From Patiria miniata (Eukaryota > Echinodermata > Asteroidea > Valvatida > Asterinidae): a stretch of DNA of 64,000 nucleotides. Made by a program: the position numbers and the translations under genes. The stretch spans positions 12,351,176 through 12,415,175 of the forward strand of contig NW_024037056.1 in the NCBI RefSeq assembly GCF_015706575.1. The letters are read 5' to 3'. The notes beneath the pieces are model-generated. The model was not told the origin of the DNA. It was given only the letters and a program-made list of their open reading frames with translations, and searched no databases. This document shows positions 1 to 11,000 of the stretch, in pieces; the first letter of the stretch is position 1; each line of letters starts with the position of its first letter.

Positions 1-24
1 ATACAAACGTGTACAGGCAGACCA

Positions 25-272
25 GGGCCCAATTTTACGGCGCTGCTAAGCACACAAATTTGCTTAGCACAAAAAAAGTCTGGCTTATAAAAGTAGGTTA
101 TCAGCCAAAACTCCATGTGATTTTCATGCTAAGCAAACAACAGCTAAACACTATAATCACGAGCAATATACATCACGTGGAGTTTTGGCTGGTAACTTGC
201 TTTTATAAGCCAGACTTTATTTGTGCTAAGGAAATTTTGTGCTTAGCAGCGCCGTGAATTGAAATTGGCCCC
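25..272. mobile_element. palindromic TGCTTAGCA MITE, copy 1
   Basis: Near-palindrome with ends gggcccaatt and aattggcccc. Both arms carry GCTTAGCAC and AGTCTGGCTTATAAAAG; the centre contains paired ACATCACGTGGAGTTTTGGC. No coding capacity, so a non-autonomous DNA element. Related copies lie at 8163, 35061, 35279, 43387 and 48868. Confidence 0.75.
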
Positions 273-611
273 TGTATGTTTAGTATGCAGATTTTTATTT
301 TTTATAATGCTTATGTTGTAGCTCGACAATTATTCAGCAAACTTGGAAAATGAGGTTTTCATGGCCTTTGTTTTGATATCACTGGTGCTCGGTCTAAGCA
401 CGAGACTTTGAATTTCATTTAGTGCTTAGCGACTATTTAAAGCGTTTACATGTAGCCATCCACAAAGACTGACACCTGCCCATTATGTCTGCAGACCAGC
501 CTGATTGACATGATAAATCAACAATGATTAACGTAATAATAGAAAAACTGAAAACTAAGTACTGCGGTACTTCTATAGGTTTTGTAAAAATCAAAAAGGT
601 TTGAAACTGTC
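273..611. other. unremarkable intron/flank
   Basis: AT-rich single-copy-looking sequence; no exon, RNA gene or repeat recognised. Confidence 0.5.
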
Positions 612-1147
612 ATTAAAGATATACAATGTAGTCCATCATTTGTAATTTGTGCATGTTGTTCGTTTGAAGCAACAAAAGTGTTCAAAATCTAATGAAGGAT
701 ACTGAACAACTAACCTGATGAGGTTTCAGCTCAGCTTCAGCTGTATATTCTGAGAAAAACAACATTCTAGGATCTCAATTTCAAATTAAACGTTGCTGAA
801 TCATGTTTTGAATTGTTTTGAATTGCAGCTATACACGATGTCGCGCACTGATCCGACGAATTATAGCAACCACGCGCGCCTGTGCGTCGTGCCAATGCAT
901 GCGCGCGCTGCGCCGAATAACAAAACGAACTACTAATTTAAATTTTCCTACGGTGCGTCCTAAGACGCACCGTTGGAAAGGCCTTCTTTCGTTGCTTACT
1001 TCAAAATGATAGCTTGCCAGAAAGATTAATTTCACAGGGAGTTTAGTCCCCTTACTATCTTTCAATCAAGTATGTTTTCAACAATAATACGCCAGTTACT
1101 TTTTCGGATGGCTGCAAATGATGGACAGTGGACTATAGCTTTAACTA
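612..1147 (-). mobile_element. foldback-trio MITE, left arm
   Basis: About 535 bp bounded by ttaaag/ctttaa ends and the terminal words tagtccatcatttg and caaatgatggac. It is the reverse complement of 1604-2131 over nearly its whole length. Inside is the hairpin ggtgcgtcctaagacgcacc. The TTAA at the ends suggests a piggyBac-like target, but no transposase is present. Confidence 0.72.
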
Positions 1148-1169
1148 TTTGTGCTAAACTCAAAGGAAG

Positions 1170-1222
1170 ATGACATTGCCCAGATGACTGCAATATCAAT
1201 AATATTGCAGTCATCTGGGTAC
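1170..1222. repeat. perfect short hairpin
   Basis: cccagatgactgcaatat, then a short loop, then its exact inverse atattgcagtcatctggg. It sits between the left arm and the nested MITE. Confidence 0.8.
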
Positions 1223-1289
1223 TTTTTACGAAAGCATACAATACGCTGATTTATTTTTACCAATGGAAGCCTGATGTAAATTATAATGC

Positions 1290-1608
1290 GTGTTTTAGGC
1301 ATATAGGATCATTTGCTTTTCGTACATGTTGTCGTTTCTAATAATAACACCACTCAAAATCCAAAGAAGAAGGTTCAAAACCTAACAGGTTGAGGTTTCA
1401 GCTCGGTGGATATTTATACTTTTAAGAAAACCATGCACAACTTTTTGATCACGAAACTTGACTTCTTCTAAATGACAGCAAGCCAGATGGAATCATTTCA
1501 GGGGGTGTTTACTTACCAATGCGATCTTTAATCCAAGTAATAGCTTTTTGATAATAATTTCGTTAGTGACTTTTGGGATAATTGCAAATGATCCTATGTG
1601 CCTTTAAA
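1290..1608 (-). mobile_element. related MITE lying between the two arms
   Basis: Ends read aggcatataggatcatttgc and gcaaatgatcctatgtgcct. It is the reverse complement of the longer copy at 37768-38168, sharing acaccactcaaaatccaaag and the ATGACAGCAAGCCAGA block. A different subfamily from its flanking arms but with the same overall plan. Confidence 0.65.
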
Positions 1609-2131
1609 GCTACATTGTATAGTCCATCATTTGCAGCCATCCGAAAAAGTAACTGGCGTATTGTTGTTGAAAAACATACTTGGTTGCAAGATAGTAAGTG
1701 GACTAAACTCCCTGTGAAATTATTCTTTCTGGCAAGCTGTCATTTTGAAGTAATCTACGAAAGAAGGCCTTTCCAACGGTGCGTCTTAAGACGCACCGTA
1801 GGAAAATTTAAATTAGTAGTTCGTTTTGTTATTCGGCGCAGCACACGCAAGCATTGGCACGACGCACAGGCGCGCGCAGTTGCTATAATTCGTCGGATCA
1901 GTGCGCGACATCGCGTTTAGCTGCAATTCAAAACAATTCAAAACATGATTCAGCAACTTTTGATTTGAAATTGAGATCCTAGAATGCTGTTTTTCTCAGA
2001 ATATACAGCTGAAGCTGAGCTAAAACTTCATCAGGTTAGTTGTTCAGTATCCTTCATTAGATTTTGAACACTTTTTTAGCTTCAAACGAACAAAATGCAC
2101 AAATTACAAATGATGGACTATATCTTTAATT
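1604..2131 (+). mobile_element. foldback-trio MITE, right arm
   Basis: Inverted copy of 612-1147. Starts ctttaaagctacattgta, contains hairpin ggtgcgtcttaagacgcacc and ends caaatgatggactatatctt. Open frames in both copies encode the same meaningless peptide because the DNA is duplicated, not because it is a gene. Confidence 0.75.
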
Positions 2132-2421
2132 GCACTTCATATTTGTTTACATGTACTTCATCCTGCATCTAGAGTACATGTACTTGTCCATGTACTGTCA
2201 TCAGCATGATCAGTGACGAAAGTAATATTGAAGGTTGAACTCCATAATTCATGAGCCACTAATGGCGAAACAAAAGGTCAGTCGCAGCAAGGCAGAATAT
2301 TGCTAATTAGCCCTCGTTAACTAATTCATCAGAGTACAGTGTTTCTCCCTATCCATGAATTTTGCATAACACTAAACAGTTGTCTAATGGCCTACAATGT
2401 ACATGTACGTACATGTACATG
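2132..2421. repeat. TACATGTAC-rich spacer
   Basis: Contains many copies of the palindromic word ACATGT/TACATGTA, ending in an uninterrupted run at 2399-2424. No gene seen. Confidence 0.6.
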
Positions 2422-2929
2422 TACAGGGTGAGTAAAAAAAAGAAAAAAACCCAAATGTCTGGACCATTGTTTTAGTGAAGCTCTGCATGTAGCACTTTCA
2501 AAATCTAGGATATGAAAGCCCAATTCATAATTATATTTTTAGTATAAGAATCATTCAAATCGCTCATAATGTACTTTTCAAGTCACAGATTTTTAAACAC
2601 AACTGCCGTTTTAAGGTTCTGTCCACAGATTACAAAAAGTTCAGTGTTCTTTCAGCAAAACGAAAAGAAATCACATAAGGATGTGTGTGAATTGTTTTGC
2701 TGAAAGAACGCACACCTTTTTTGCGATCCGTTAACAGAACTTTAAAATGGTGGTTGTGTTTAAAACTCCGTAACTTGAAAAGTACATGAGTGATTTGAAT
2801 TTTTCTTGTACTAAAAGAAAGCTTATGAATTGGGCTTTCATATCCTAGATTTTGAAAGTGCTACATGCAGAACTTCACTAAAACAATGGTCCCGACATTT
2901 GGGTTTGGTTATTTTTGACTCGCCCTGTA
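2422..2929. mobile_element. mariner-type palindromic MITE, full copy
   Basis: Ends tacagggtgagt and actcgccctgta, the typical mariner-family TIR start, flanked by TA. The two ~240-bp arms are inverted copies: CCCAAATGTC, TTTTCAAAATCTAGGATATG and TTCTTTCAGCAAAACGAAAA occur on both sides. No transposase. A shorter copy is at 28150. Confidence 0.82.
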
Positions 2930-4369
2930 TACATCTACGTGGGTAATTCAATAAATTTGGGGTCCACTTTTTTCCCGTCCCTGTTTAATACATCTGACAT
3001 CTATGATTTTGTAATTCCGATGCACTCCTTAATGCAGTCATCCTCCAAGAGTGATTATGAATAGCACACTACGCCTTCCACATCATTTAAATTACAAAAA
3101 AGGAAAGAATGTTGCATCCTGACGCCATTTTTTCATTATATATTATCTTAATTGGAAGGTCAGTCATTGCAAAAATGTTAAAAAAACATGAACCTGGGAC
3201 TGAGAAACATTTCAAATTTTGTTACAAAATACTTTGGAAACGCACTCGACTCTCCATAGACTTTGTACACAACCAAAGAAGTGGCGTCTACAAAATGTAG
3301 ATACATGTACATGTACTACATTCTTTCCAAAAAGAATGTAAAAGTGTATTCGTACATGTTATATTTAATTTTAGAGATGGACATTCTAATGGTATTTTCT
3401 TGAAATGTGGTAAAAATAATAATAAAGACAAGAACTAAATTGAAAATAATTCAAAGTCATTCTTAATGTTATAATGTCCTTGAAAGACAAATTACAAAGT
3501 ATCTTGGTACGGTAGCAGGGACAGGAAAAATGTCACACGTTGGACCCTAAATTTATAGATCCATGCATGTTTATGTACGTACATGTACAAGTATCCCAGT
3601 GAAGATGTGAGAATCGTGGTTATGGTACAGTGTACGTGTACGCTGTAACGGGGTCACACACTTTCAAACTGTCGACGTGGTACGGTGTAGAATATTCAAA
3701 ATGAATCACACGTCTGAAATATTAATGGCACGTATCGGATCAGTTCTCGGCAATTCACTCCAAGGCCTTTTTTGGTGATACATCAGGCAGAAATTTGAAA
3801 TTGTAAGCTGGAAGAATTACATTTGTTCTCGAGACATTTAGATGGAGATACAGTAGATGTACATTGTAGCTGAAGGGACATTTTAAGTGGGACATTTGTA
3901 AAAAATGTAAAGTGCTTCTAATGCTGATGAATTTTCACTTCCGGTTAAACCCAGTGTGACTAACGCTGCCAACCTGTCACGCTGCCGCATTTCGGAGAGT
4001 AAGGTGGAGAACCGATTCTAATTAGCCCGTATTGTTTTAACTGTCATGCTCTTAATTAACTCTTGGTTGATTGATGTCGTCGCTGCGCTGTGCGCGTCGT
4101 GGCCGGCTTGCCACACACTGCGGCGTGCACTCTGCTGCTACTTGCGAAGTCGTGACGATGTTGAACCTTTTCGTAATACTTCATGGAAGGCTGGGCGATG
4201 GTGCCGGGCATGTCGATTGCTTCTTACAGACAATTGATTATGGTTCATGTTTTTGCTCAGTAATGTGCTCATGTGTAAACTAGAGATTATTTTTGAAATG
4301 AAAAAGTAACAAAACGAAAAAAATCAGCATCAGTGTTTAAATTCCATTTCGTTACAATCTACTATAGGT
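2930..4369. other. intron/flank, no gene recognised
   Basis: AT-rich, with further TACATGTAC runs near 3301 and 3566. A moderately GC-rich patch at about 3950-4220 has short open frames but no recognisable protein, no clear splice-bounded exon and no RNA fold I can support. Confidence 0.45.
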
Positions 4370-4565
4370 AATATACAACATTTGCAAACATCAAAAAGCA
4401 AAACCACCAAATTATTGTGAAATACCTTATTGACTGTAAGGGAATAATAGTCTCAAGCGTCCTGTGAAATCATGGCACCTGGTGTGCTGTCATTTTCAAG
4501 AAAAGTGGAATTTGTGTATGTGTATCAATTTCCAACGATGGTCCGCCGCCCATCGTTGGAAAAAA
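4368..4565 (+). mobile_element. MITE fragment related to 52700-52850
   Basis: Shares aatatacaacatttgcaaac, GAAATACCTTA, and GTGTGCTGTCATTTTCAAGA with the sequence immediately preceding the satellite array. It also contains the hairpin ccaacgatgg/ccatcgttgg. Same general plan as the foldback-trio family. Confidence 0.6.
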
Positions 4566-6376
4566 ACCCGACTTTTTTCAAATACTGCCCCCGATTTACC
4601 AAATTTAGTTAGTTCACATTTTGTGATGCAATCGGTTCAACATCCATGAACAGGTGCAAGCCGGCTAGTCTGGTTCCCTAACCTAACAATTCACAGATGT
4701 ATATAAATTGCTCCGTTTCGTCTGAAGAAGGGTTTGGGAACCAGACTTCAAGAACAGCATTTTTTTCTTGGTTTTTCCAGCATCTATGAACACAAAACTT
4801 TAAACAGGTCAGTGTAACAATATTTACTATAAAAAGCTAACCTTGGTTTTTCCAGCATCTATGAACACAAAACAGGAGATGTAACAATATTTGCTATACA
4901 ATACTAACCCCCAAATCCATCCATTTTTGAAAATTACTTAATTAATTAATTAATCTCCCTTGATATAAATCTGCTGTTATTATTGATATTTACAATAATA
5001 TCAATTTTAATGTTGATTATAATATTGATATCGATTATGATATATACATGTATAACACTCAGCGAAATGTTGATTTTAATATTGATATCGATTATGATAT
5101 ACATGTAATCACTCAGCCAATCCCTTTTTTTCTGTTCTTTTTTGCTGAAGCACTCATGTATGTCTACCTTTCTCCTGTCACTGAACTTTGTCATCTTAAG
5201 AGAGAAAAAAAATCATTTCCGGGGGAATTAGCGAGCCCACGCATTGTTAAGTAACAGGCTTTGCCCCCCCCCCCCTTTTATCCCTTCTTATTTGTGGTGT
5301 GAGGAAGTATTGGACTATTAGTGTAATCGGTGTGTGCACTAATTGCAGCTTGTGTTTGATAAGTGGGAGTGACTGACAAAAGTGAAAAATTATGGGAGAT
5401 AGAGACACAAAATACATTATGTGATGTGTCACCACAAAACGAGCCCAAAAAAATTTAAAATCAGATCTAAAAAAAAAAATTGAGATAATCGTATTTCTGG
5501 ATTCAGCATAACGAGTGTTTTCCAACGGTATACAACACTTGGGGGTGCTGAGTTTATGAACCCTCCTGCTGTTTGAACAGTCACAGAGAGTCAAAAAATC
5601 AACCATCTTCCCTTTCATGCCTTTTTTACACAGGCTAGTCACCAACAGTCAGATCATATTTCAAGCAAGCACTGTGACTAGTCAAATTCAGTCAATAGAC
5701 AAAAACAAGCACAGCTGGCTTATCAATGATCAATCACTGTCAGTCAAGGCATAGCTGCATCAAGTTACATAAACTGTCACAGCCATTCAATCCTGCTTTA
5801 TGTAGGCTGGGAGCTCTTAGCTGTTGAAAACAGTCACTTGATTGATTTTGACTGAAAGGACTACTTGGCACAGAATGTATGTTTGCATAGGAGGGTTAAT
5901 TTATGAAAACACAGATCACCAGCTGATTTGAAGATGAGCACTTTGTTGTAATTTATATCTTGTGGTTTCATGTTTTTTCCCAAAAAAAGTTGTGGACAGG
6001 AAAAAGGGCAACTTAAATAGTTTTAAACATGTTTACAGATGATTGAGATTCTTTTAAGAAACAATTGGAGAAAGGTAGGGGATGGCTCACAAATTGGGGT
6101 TCACCTAAAAACCCCAAAAAATCGACAACCTCTTCCAATGTTGTTTTGGTCCTACTGTATTGCAAAATTGCCCTGCAACTGTGTCGCTAGTCTGGAGAAC
6201 CAAAGTTTAAAACTGTGAAATGCATTTGAACAAGTCAGAGTACCAATTTGACGAACGGGGGCATAATGCTGATTTATTAGACGCATACTTGAAAGATACT
6301 TCAAGCTTATATGGTCATAGTCCAAAAGTATGCTTAGAGATAATGTCTTTTTCTCTCCCTACAATTTTTGTGCCAG
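4566..6376. other. intron before the first visible RIM exon
   Basis: Contains two imperfect copies of tttttccagcatctatgaac (about 4771 and 4848), an ATTA run at 4936-4954, and two copies of attttaatattgatatcgat-like sequence near 5010-5100. No upstream zinc-finger exon (CxxC pairs) recognised in any frame. Confidence 0.5.
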
Positions 6377-8012
6377 GTTTTATGGGTGTGTAAGCTATGT
6401 CGCAAGAAACAGGAATTTCTCACCAAAACTGGACAATGGTACCACGGCCGGCAGGGCAAACCGCAAAGCCTAGACATCACCAATGCCGCACAGACGCCAG
6501 ACGGGGGCAGCAAACCGCAAACGCCGCAGTCGGCCAAAGACGGACAACAGCCGCAGCAGCAAATCATCAAGCCCCAAACGGAACAAATTCTTCACAGTGC
6601 TAAGCCAAGTAATAACAACAATAAGGAGAACCTGGGTGCCGTGCAGCCGGCCCGGCCGCGCTCTACGACGCCGCACAGCCAACTCACCCGCCAGCTGTCC
6701 AAGAACGAGGAGTCCGAGTCGCCGCATCCCCAGACCAACTCTAAACCCGTGCACCGGACTCACAGTCGAGAGCCCGGGAAGAGGTCGGGCCACGACGAGC
6801 GGACGCACAATGTGCGGAACGATCCCAACTATGATCCCTCAAGCGACGGGCATTTCCAGGATCGCCGGCGGGAGTCGCGGTACTCCATGCGGGATAGGAC
6901 GCCAGATCGGGACCGCTCCACCAGCAGCGAGCGCACGACGATGACGGAGCGTCACGGGCGGGACCCGGCAAAATACGCTGGGCGGGAACGCGAGCGCGAA
7001 CACTTCCCGGAGCAGGATCCCAGGAGGTTTAAGAACCAAGATCACGTACGGGATCATGGGAGGTACCCCGACCACGAACGAGAAAGAGACCGTGACAGAT
7101 TCAGCCATGGATACGAAAGTCCTGACAGGCATGGATATGCGGAGGAGAGGTATTATGCAGGAGATCACGAGCGAGGACGCAATTACATGAAGGAACCATT
7201 AGTGCGTCAGGTGAGTGGTAGAACTCTGGATCGTCAGCGGAGGATGTACGGGGACGACCCGCCATCACCACAGTACCCGCACGAACGTTACGTGGAGCAC
7301 GCTGGATCGGATCGCGAACGCAGGGACATCGATCAAAGGGAAATTGACCGCAGGGAAGTGGACCACCGGGAGATTTCAGACCGGCGGGAGATGGATCGCA
7401 GGGACGTGCCTGAACGCCGGGAAGGTGTCGGCGCCCAGATGGAGCCCCGTGAGTTTGAGCGCCATCCGAGTGAGCGTCGTGTATCTCGAGCCCGGCGCGA
7501 GCGGGACCGCAGCCCCGGCGATTCCAAGCGGACCTCGCCGAGGAACGAGGAGCGTTACAGTGAGGAGTACCGGCGCGGTGTGCCCACGCAATACCCCCAG
7601 GAGCCCCTGCCGACCAAACGGCCCGGCAGCTCGCCGCGACACAGCATCACCGTCGAGGACGTGGATGCGCAGCGGGAGCGACTCCTCCTAGCCGAATCTT
7701 ATGGTGCTGCCGGTCGCCTGCCGGAGTTGGGCCAGAAACAACACCTGGACCCCAGCTCGGCGGCAACCAAGACCAACAAGCAAGAAGCGTTGACCAGGAA
7801 CAATAAGGCCGATTCCATGATCAGGGCCGACTCGCTGAGCTCGGACCAGAGCGAATGCGTCCGGCCTCCGCCGCCGAAGCCCCACAAGACCAAGGGATCA
7901 CGGAAGCGGAGGCAGTTCTCCCTGAGTAGCTCTGAGGAGGAAATCCGGTCGACCCCGGAGTACACCAGCTGCGAAGAGGGAGAGATAGAAAGTGAAAGTG
8001 TCAGCGAGAGAG
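6377..8012 (+). CDS. RIMS1/2: RIM exon: zinc-finger end and charged linker
   Basis: Acceptor follows a pyrimidine tract ending tgccag; donor AG|GTTTGT leaves phase 1. The first residues VLWVCKLCRKKQ carry the last two zinc-binding cysteines of the RIM FYVE-like finger (vertebrate RIM1 reads MWVCNLCRKQQEILTKSG). About 500 residues of Arg/Glu/Asp-rich linker follow, with RE/RD repeats around 7310-7430 and a conserved block RVSRAR near 7478 matching the vertebrate phospho-regulatory region. The last ~95 residues are strongly conserved: LDPSSA, DSLSSDQSE, PPKPHK, SSSEEE, TPEYTSCE, ESESVSE. The open frame runs on to 8161, but that tail is intronic in character and lacks conservation. Codon usage is GC-rich against the AT-rich introns. 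Confidence 0.93.
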
Positions 8013-11000
8013 GTTTGTGGATTTCATTTCTTTTGCTCACTTTTCAACGAAAATTGTATCAGGAAAGATGTTTCGATGGCTACTGTCAAAGAAGTTCCCC
8101 AATAGTCAGTGAAATCTTTACCAGACAAATTTACCAATTTTTGAGAAAAAAAAAAAACTGAAACCAGTTTTACGGAGATGCTAAGCTGTGAAATTTGCTA
8201 AGCACAAAAAATATTTGCTTAGTGGAAGAAGGTCACCAGCTAAGATTACATGCGATGCAAAGTGGTTTTGTGACTGGTTCCCCGCTGAAAATTGGCTTAG
8301 CACAAAAATTTGCTGAGCAGAATTTTCCACTTCACGAAATTGGTGCCCAGGAAGAAATTCACGACCACCCCTACAACGCCATCTTAAAATCGCCTCCCAC
8401 CTACAAGGTACCTTTCGTCAAAACTAATGTACATGAAAATGAAATCCTTGTTATTCCCCAAAGCAATGTTCTCATTCTGAAAAGTGCAATTTTTTTTGTG
8501 AAAAAAAATCCTCAAATCAAGATCATTTTTCATTGTATTCTCGACCCCTAACCTTATATCTGCCCACAAATGTCCTATCCTGGGACCTTGCCAGCAGGAT
8601 CATGAATGGTAACTGCCCACGTGCGGTCGTTGCTTCCATGCCGGCCCACAAGTTTTGCTCAACAGGTGCTTTCGATGATGATGAGAAATCCCAAGGAAAA
8701 GAAACAAAAAGCCTTGTTGAATTCTGCAAGAATCACACACAAAAAACTTGAATAAGTAAGATGGACACTAGGGCTTTGACATTTTGCTCTTAAATCCCCG
8801 AATCATTTCTTTTCTCTCTTTTTTTCCCTTCATTTTCTGCAAAGAAAAAGCCAAGTTCCCTTGTCATGGACTAGTCAGAATTTTACAATGAAAAAATCCA
8901 CCTTGCCAAGAATTCTATCCTCTTTTGCTACAGAAATGCCACTCATCATTTGGGTGAAAGTTTTGGTGTTGTACAGGGTGGTGCAAAAAGAAGGAAACCC
9001 ACTTTTGACAGCATTTTTTACCGACTTGTTGAGCATATTTCAAAACTTCAATTTAATGGTTTTAAAATATTGATCTTTAAACATAAGTGAAGAAAAAATG
9101 ATTGCAAATGAGTTTCTGAGTTTAAAAATGCGCCAAAGCTGTTTGTCCACGGACGACTTTATTCCATCTGCTTGACTGAGCTCCGGAGCTTGATTTGAAG
9201 ACAAAAACCACCTCGCTAGACTAACATGCATTGCTCACATGGACAACAGTGATTTTGGTGACTTGTATTCAAATAAGCATAAAATTAACACTATTCTAAC
9301 GATTTTTTTTAAAGATTTTTTCATCACGTATGGTTGAGCTCTTCTTCACTACATTATAAAAAGAAAGTTAAAAAAAGTTAAATAAATGGTTAAAATTCCT
9401 GTCAAAAGTGGGTTTTCCTTTTTTTGCATCATCCTGTACAACAGTTTAATTTAGTATTCAGTGTTTGAATCACAAACAAGTGATGATTTGTATTTTTAGA
9501 GCAAAGAAAATATCCTGAAGGAAAGAAAATACTGCATTTTTTTATACTTATGAAGAACTGCACTGTGTTAAAATTTGTTAATGCACAATTTTGGTTGTGA
9601 TTCCTGTGGTTTTTTTTTTAATAAGATAAATTTTAGATTTTACCCAGACAACTCAGAATGTGTCAAAGTTCCAATCAGGACTTTCAACCCAAAAGGAGAC
9701 GTCTGTTTTTTTGTATATTTGACACAAATAATCTGTTTGCTGTCATGTTGAGCAGGTGCAGCCTGTTTTCAGACAATTTTGTTGCACCGCAATTTCAGTG
9801 CAACAGCAGAGAAAATCTTGGCAAAATTGGCAGTTCGCAGCTTGCAAAATTTCAATTTTGGAGCTATGTCCAAACTTGTGCAGTAGATATGGTGACGTGT
9901 CACATTGACACTTCTTTATTCATGAATATGCAAATCCTGAGATTTACATAAAACTAAAAAAAAAAATTGCTGCAAAGTTCATGAAGTATCCTTGAAAATG
10001 GCAATAAGGCCAATTAAACAAAAAATATTGTTTCTCATCCAACTTTTAAATGGAGGTGACCCTTTTTTCCCAAAGATGGTGGATTTTCCAAGATGGCGGT
10101 TGGATTCTTCCATTTTCTTGACTCTTTTGCTGATAGTTGTTGTGTCTGAAGGAGCCATCACCCTTTCTACCAGATTTTAAACTTGCATACGTAGAGTTTT
10201 GTTGGAAACAAGTAAAAAGACAAAATATATTATTAAAGGAAGTGGACGGGGACAAGAAACAATTTTTTTTTTATTTGGCTTAAAAGTTCATGGGCCATAC
10301 AATTTCAAACAGTTTTGTAGATTTTTTAGTCAACTTAGAAATTTTGTCCATCCCTGTCCCATAAAATTAGAAAAGAAGTTTCAGTTTTAAATTTTAAAGA
10401 AACTGTCTCAAAACCCTGAGCACCAAATGGTGTGGTAGTTCCAATTCACCATAGATTTGTCACATGCAGGAGAGCCGGAGGCCTGGGAGGACCGGTGGTC
10501 ACATGACCAGGACGGACCGTCACTGATGCTGGTGAGATCACGTGACGATGATGATGATGTCATGATGATGTCATGAAATAATCATCGCCACATTGTATTT
10601 ATATTCTTTTCCTCATTGATGTGAAAGTTCTTGTGAAGCTAATTGTTGCTAGGACGAACAAGTGAAAATATGCAGTCAGGTATCCTGAAGCCACATGTTG
10701 ATTATGTGTGTTTTTAAAAACATTTTATCAAAGAACCCAGCTATACTGATGGACTTGAAAATAGTTTGGAATGAAAAACAAAATTTTTGTGGAAGAAATT
10801 GTATAACTTGCCGGTAGCTTTTAAAAGGAATACCAACCCTCAAACTAAGCCAAATTTTCACATTTCTAGCAACCATTCCACAAAGACTTTCATGTGACCA
10901 AGTTACCTATGCTGTGGTTGCAACTTTTTGTACATTTTTTTTGTTTTTTCCTTTCGTTCTTTCATTTTTTTTTACCCCCTCCGCTCTTCCGATCATTGCC

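Noticed and set aside
829-1920. Two similar predicted proteins at 829-1065 (-) and 1582-1920 (+)
   Set aside because: They are the same piece of MITE read from its two inverted copies; no start context, domain or conservation beyond the DNA repeat.
4046-4283. GC-richer patch with overlapping open frames, considered as an upstream RIM exon
   Set aside because: No CxxC zinc-finger pairs matching RIM and no splice sites in a phase compatible with the 6377 exon.
5247-5645. 132-codon - strand open frame upstream of RIM
   Set aside because: AT-rich composition and no family resemblance; opposite strand of an ordinary intron stretch.
8013-8161. Open frame continuing past the first exon (to a stop at 8159)
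   Set aside because: A good donor at 8012 gives the correct phase for the next conserved exon, and the tail shows no conservation and ends in poly-A-like sequence.
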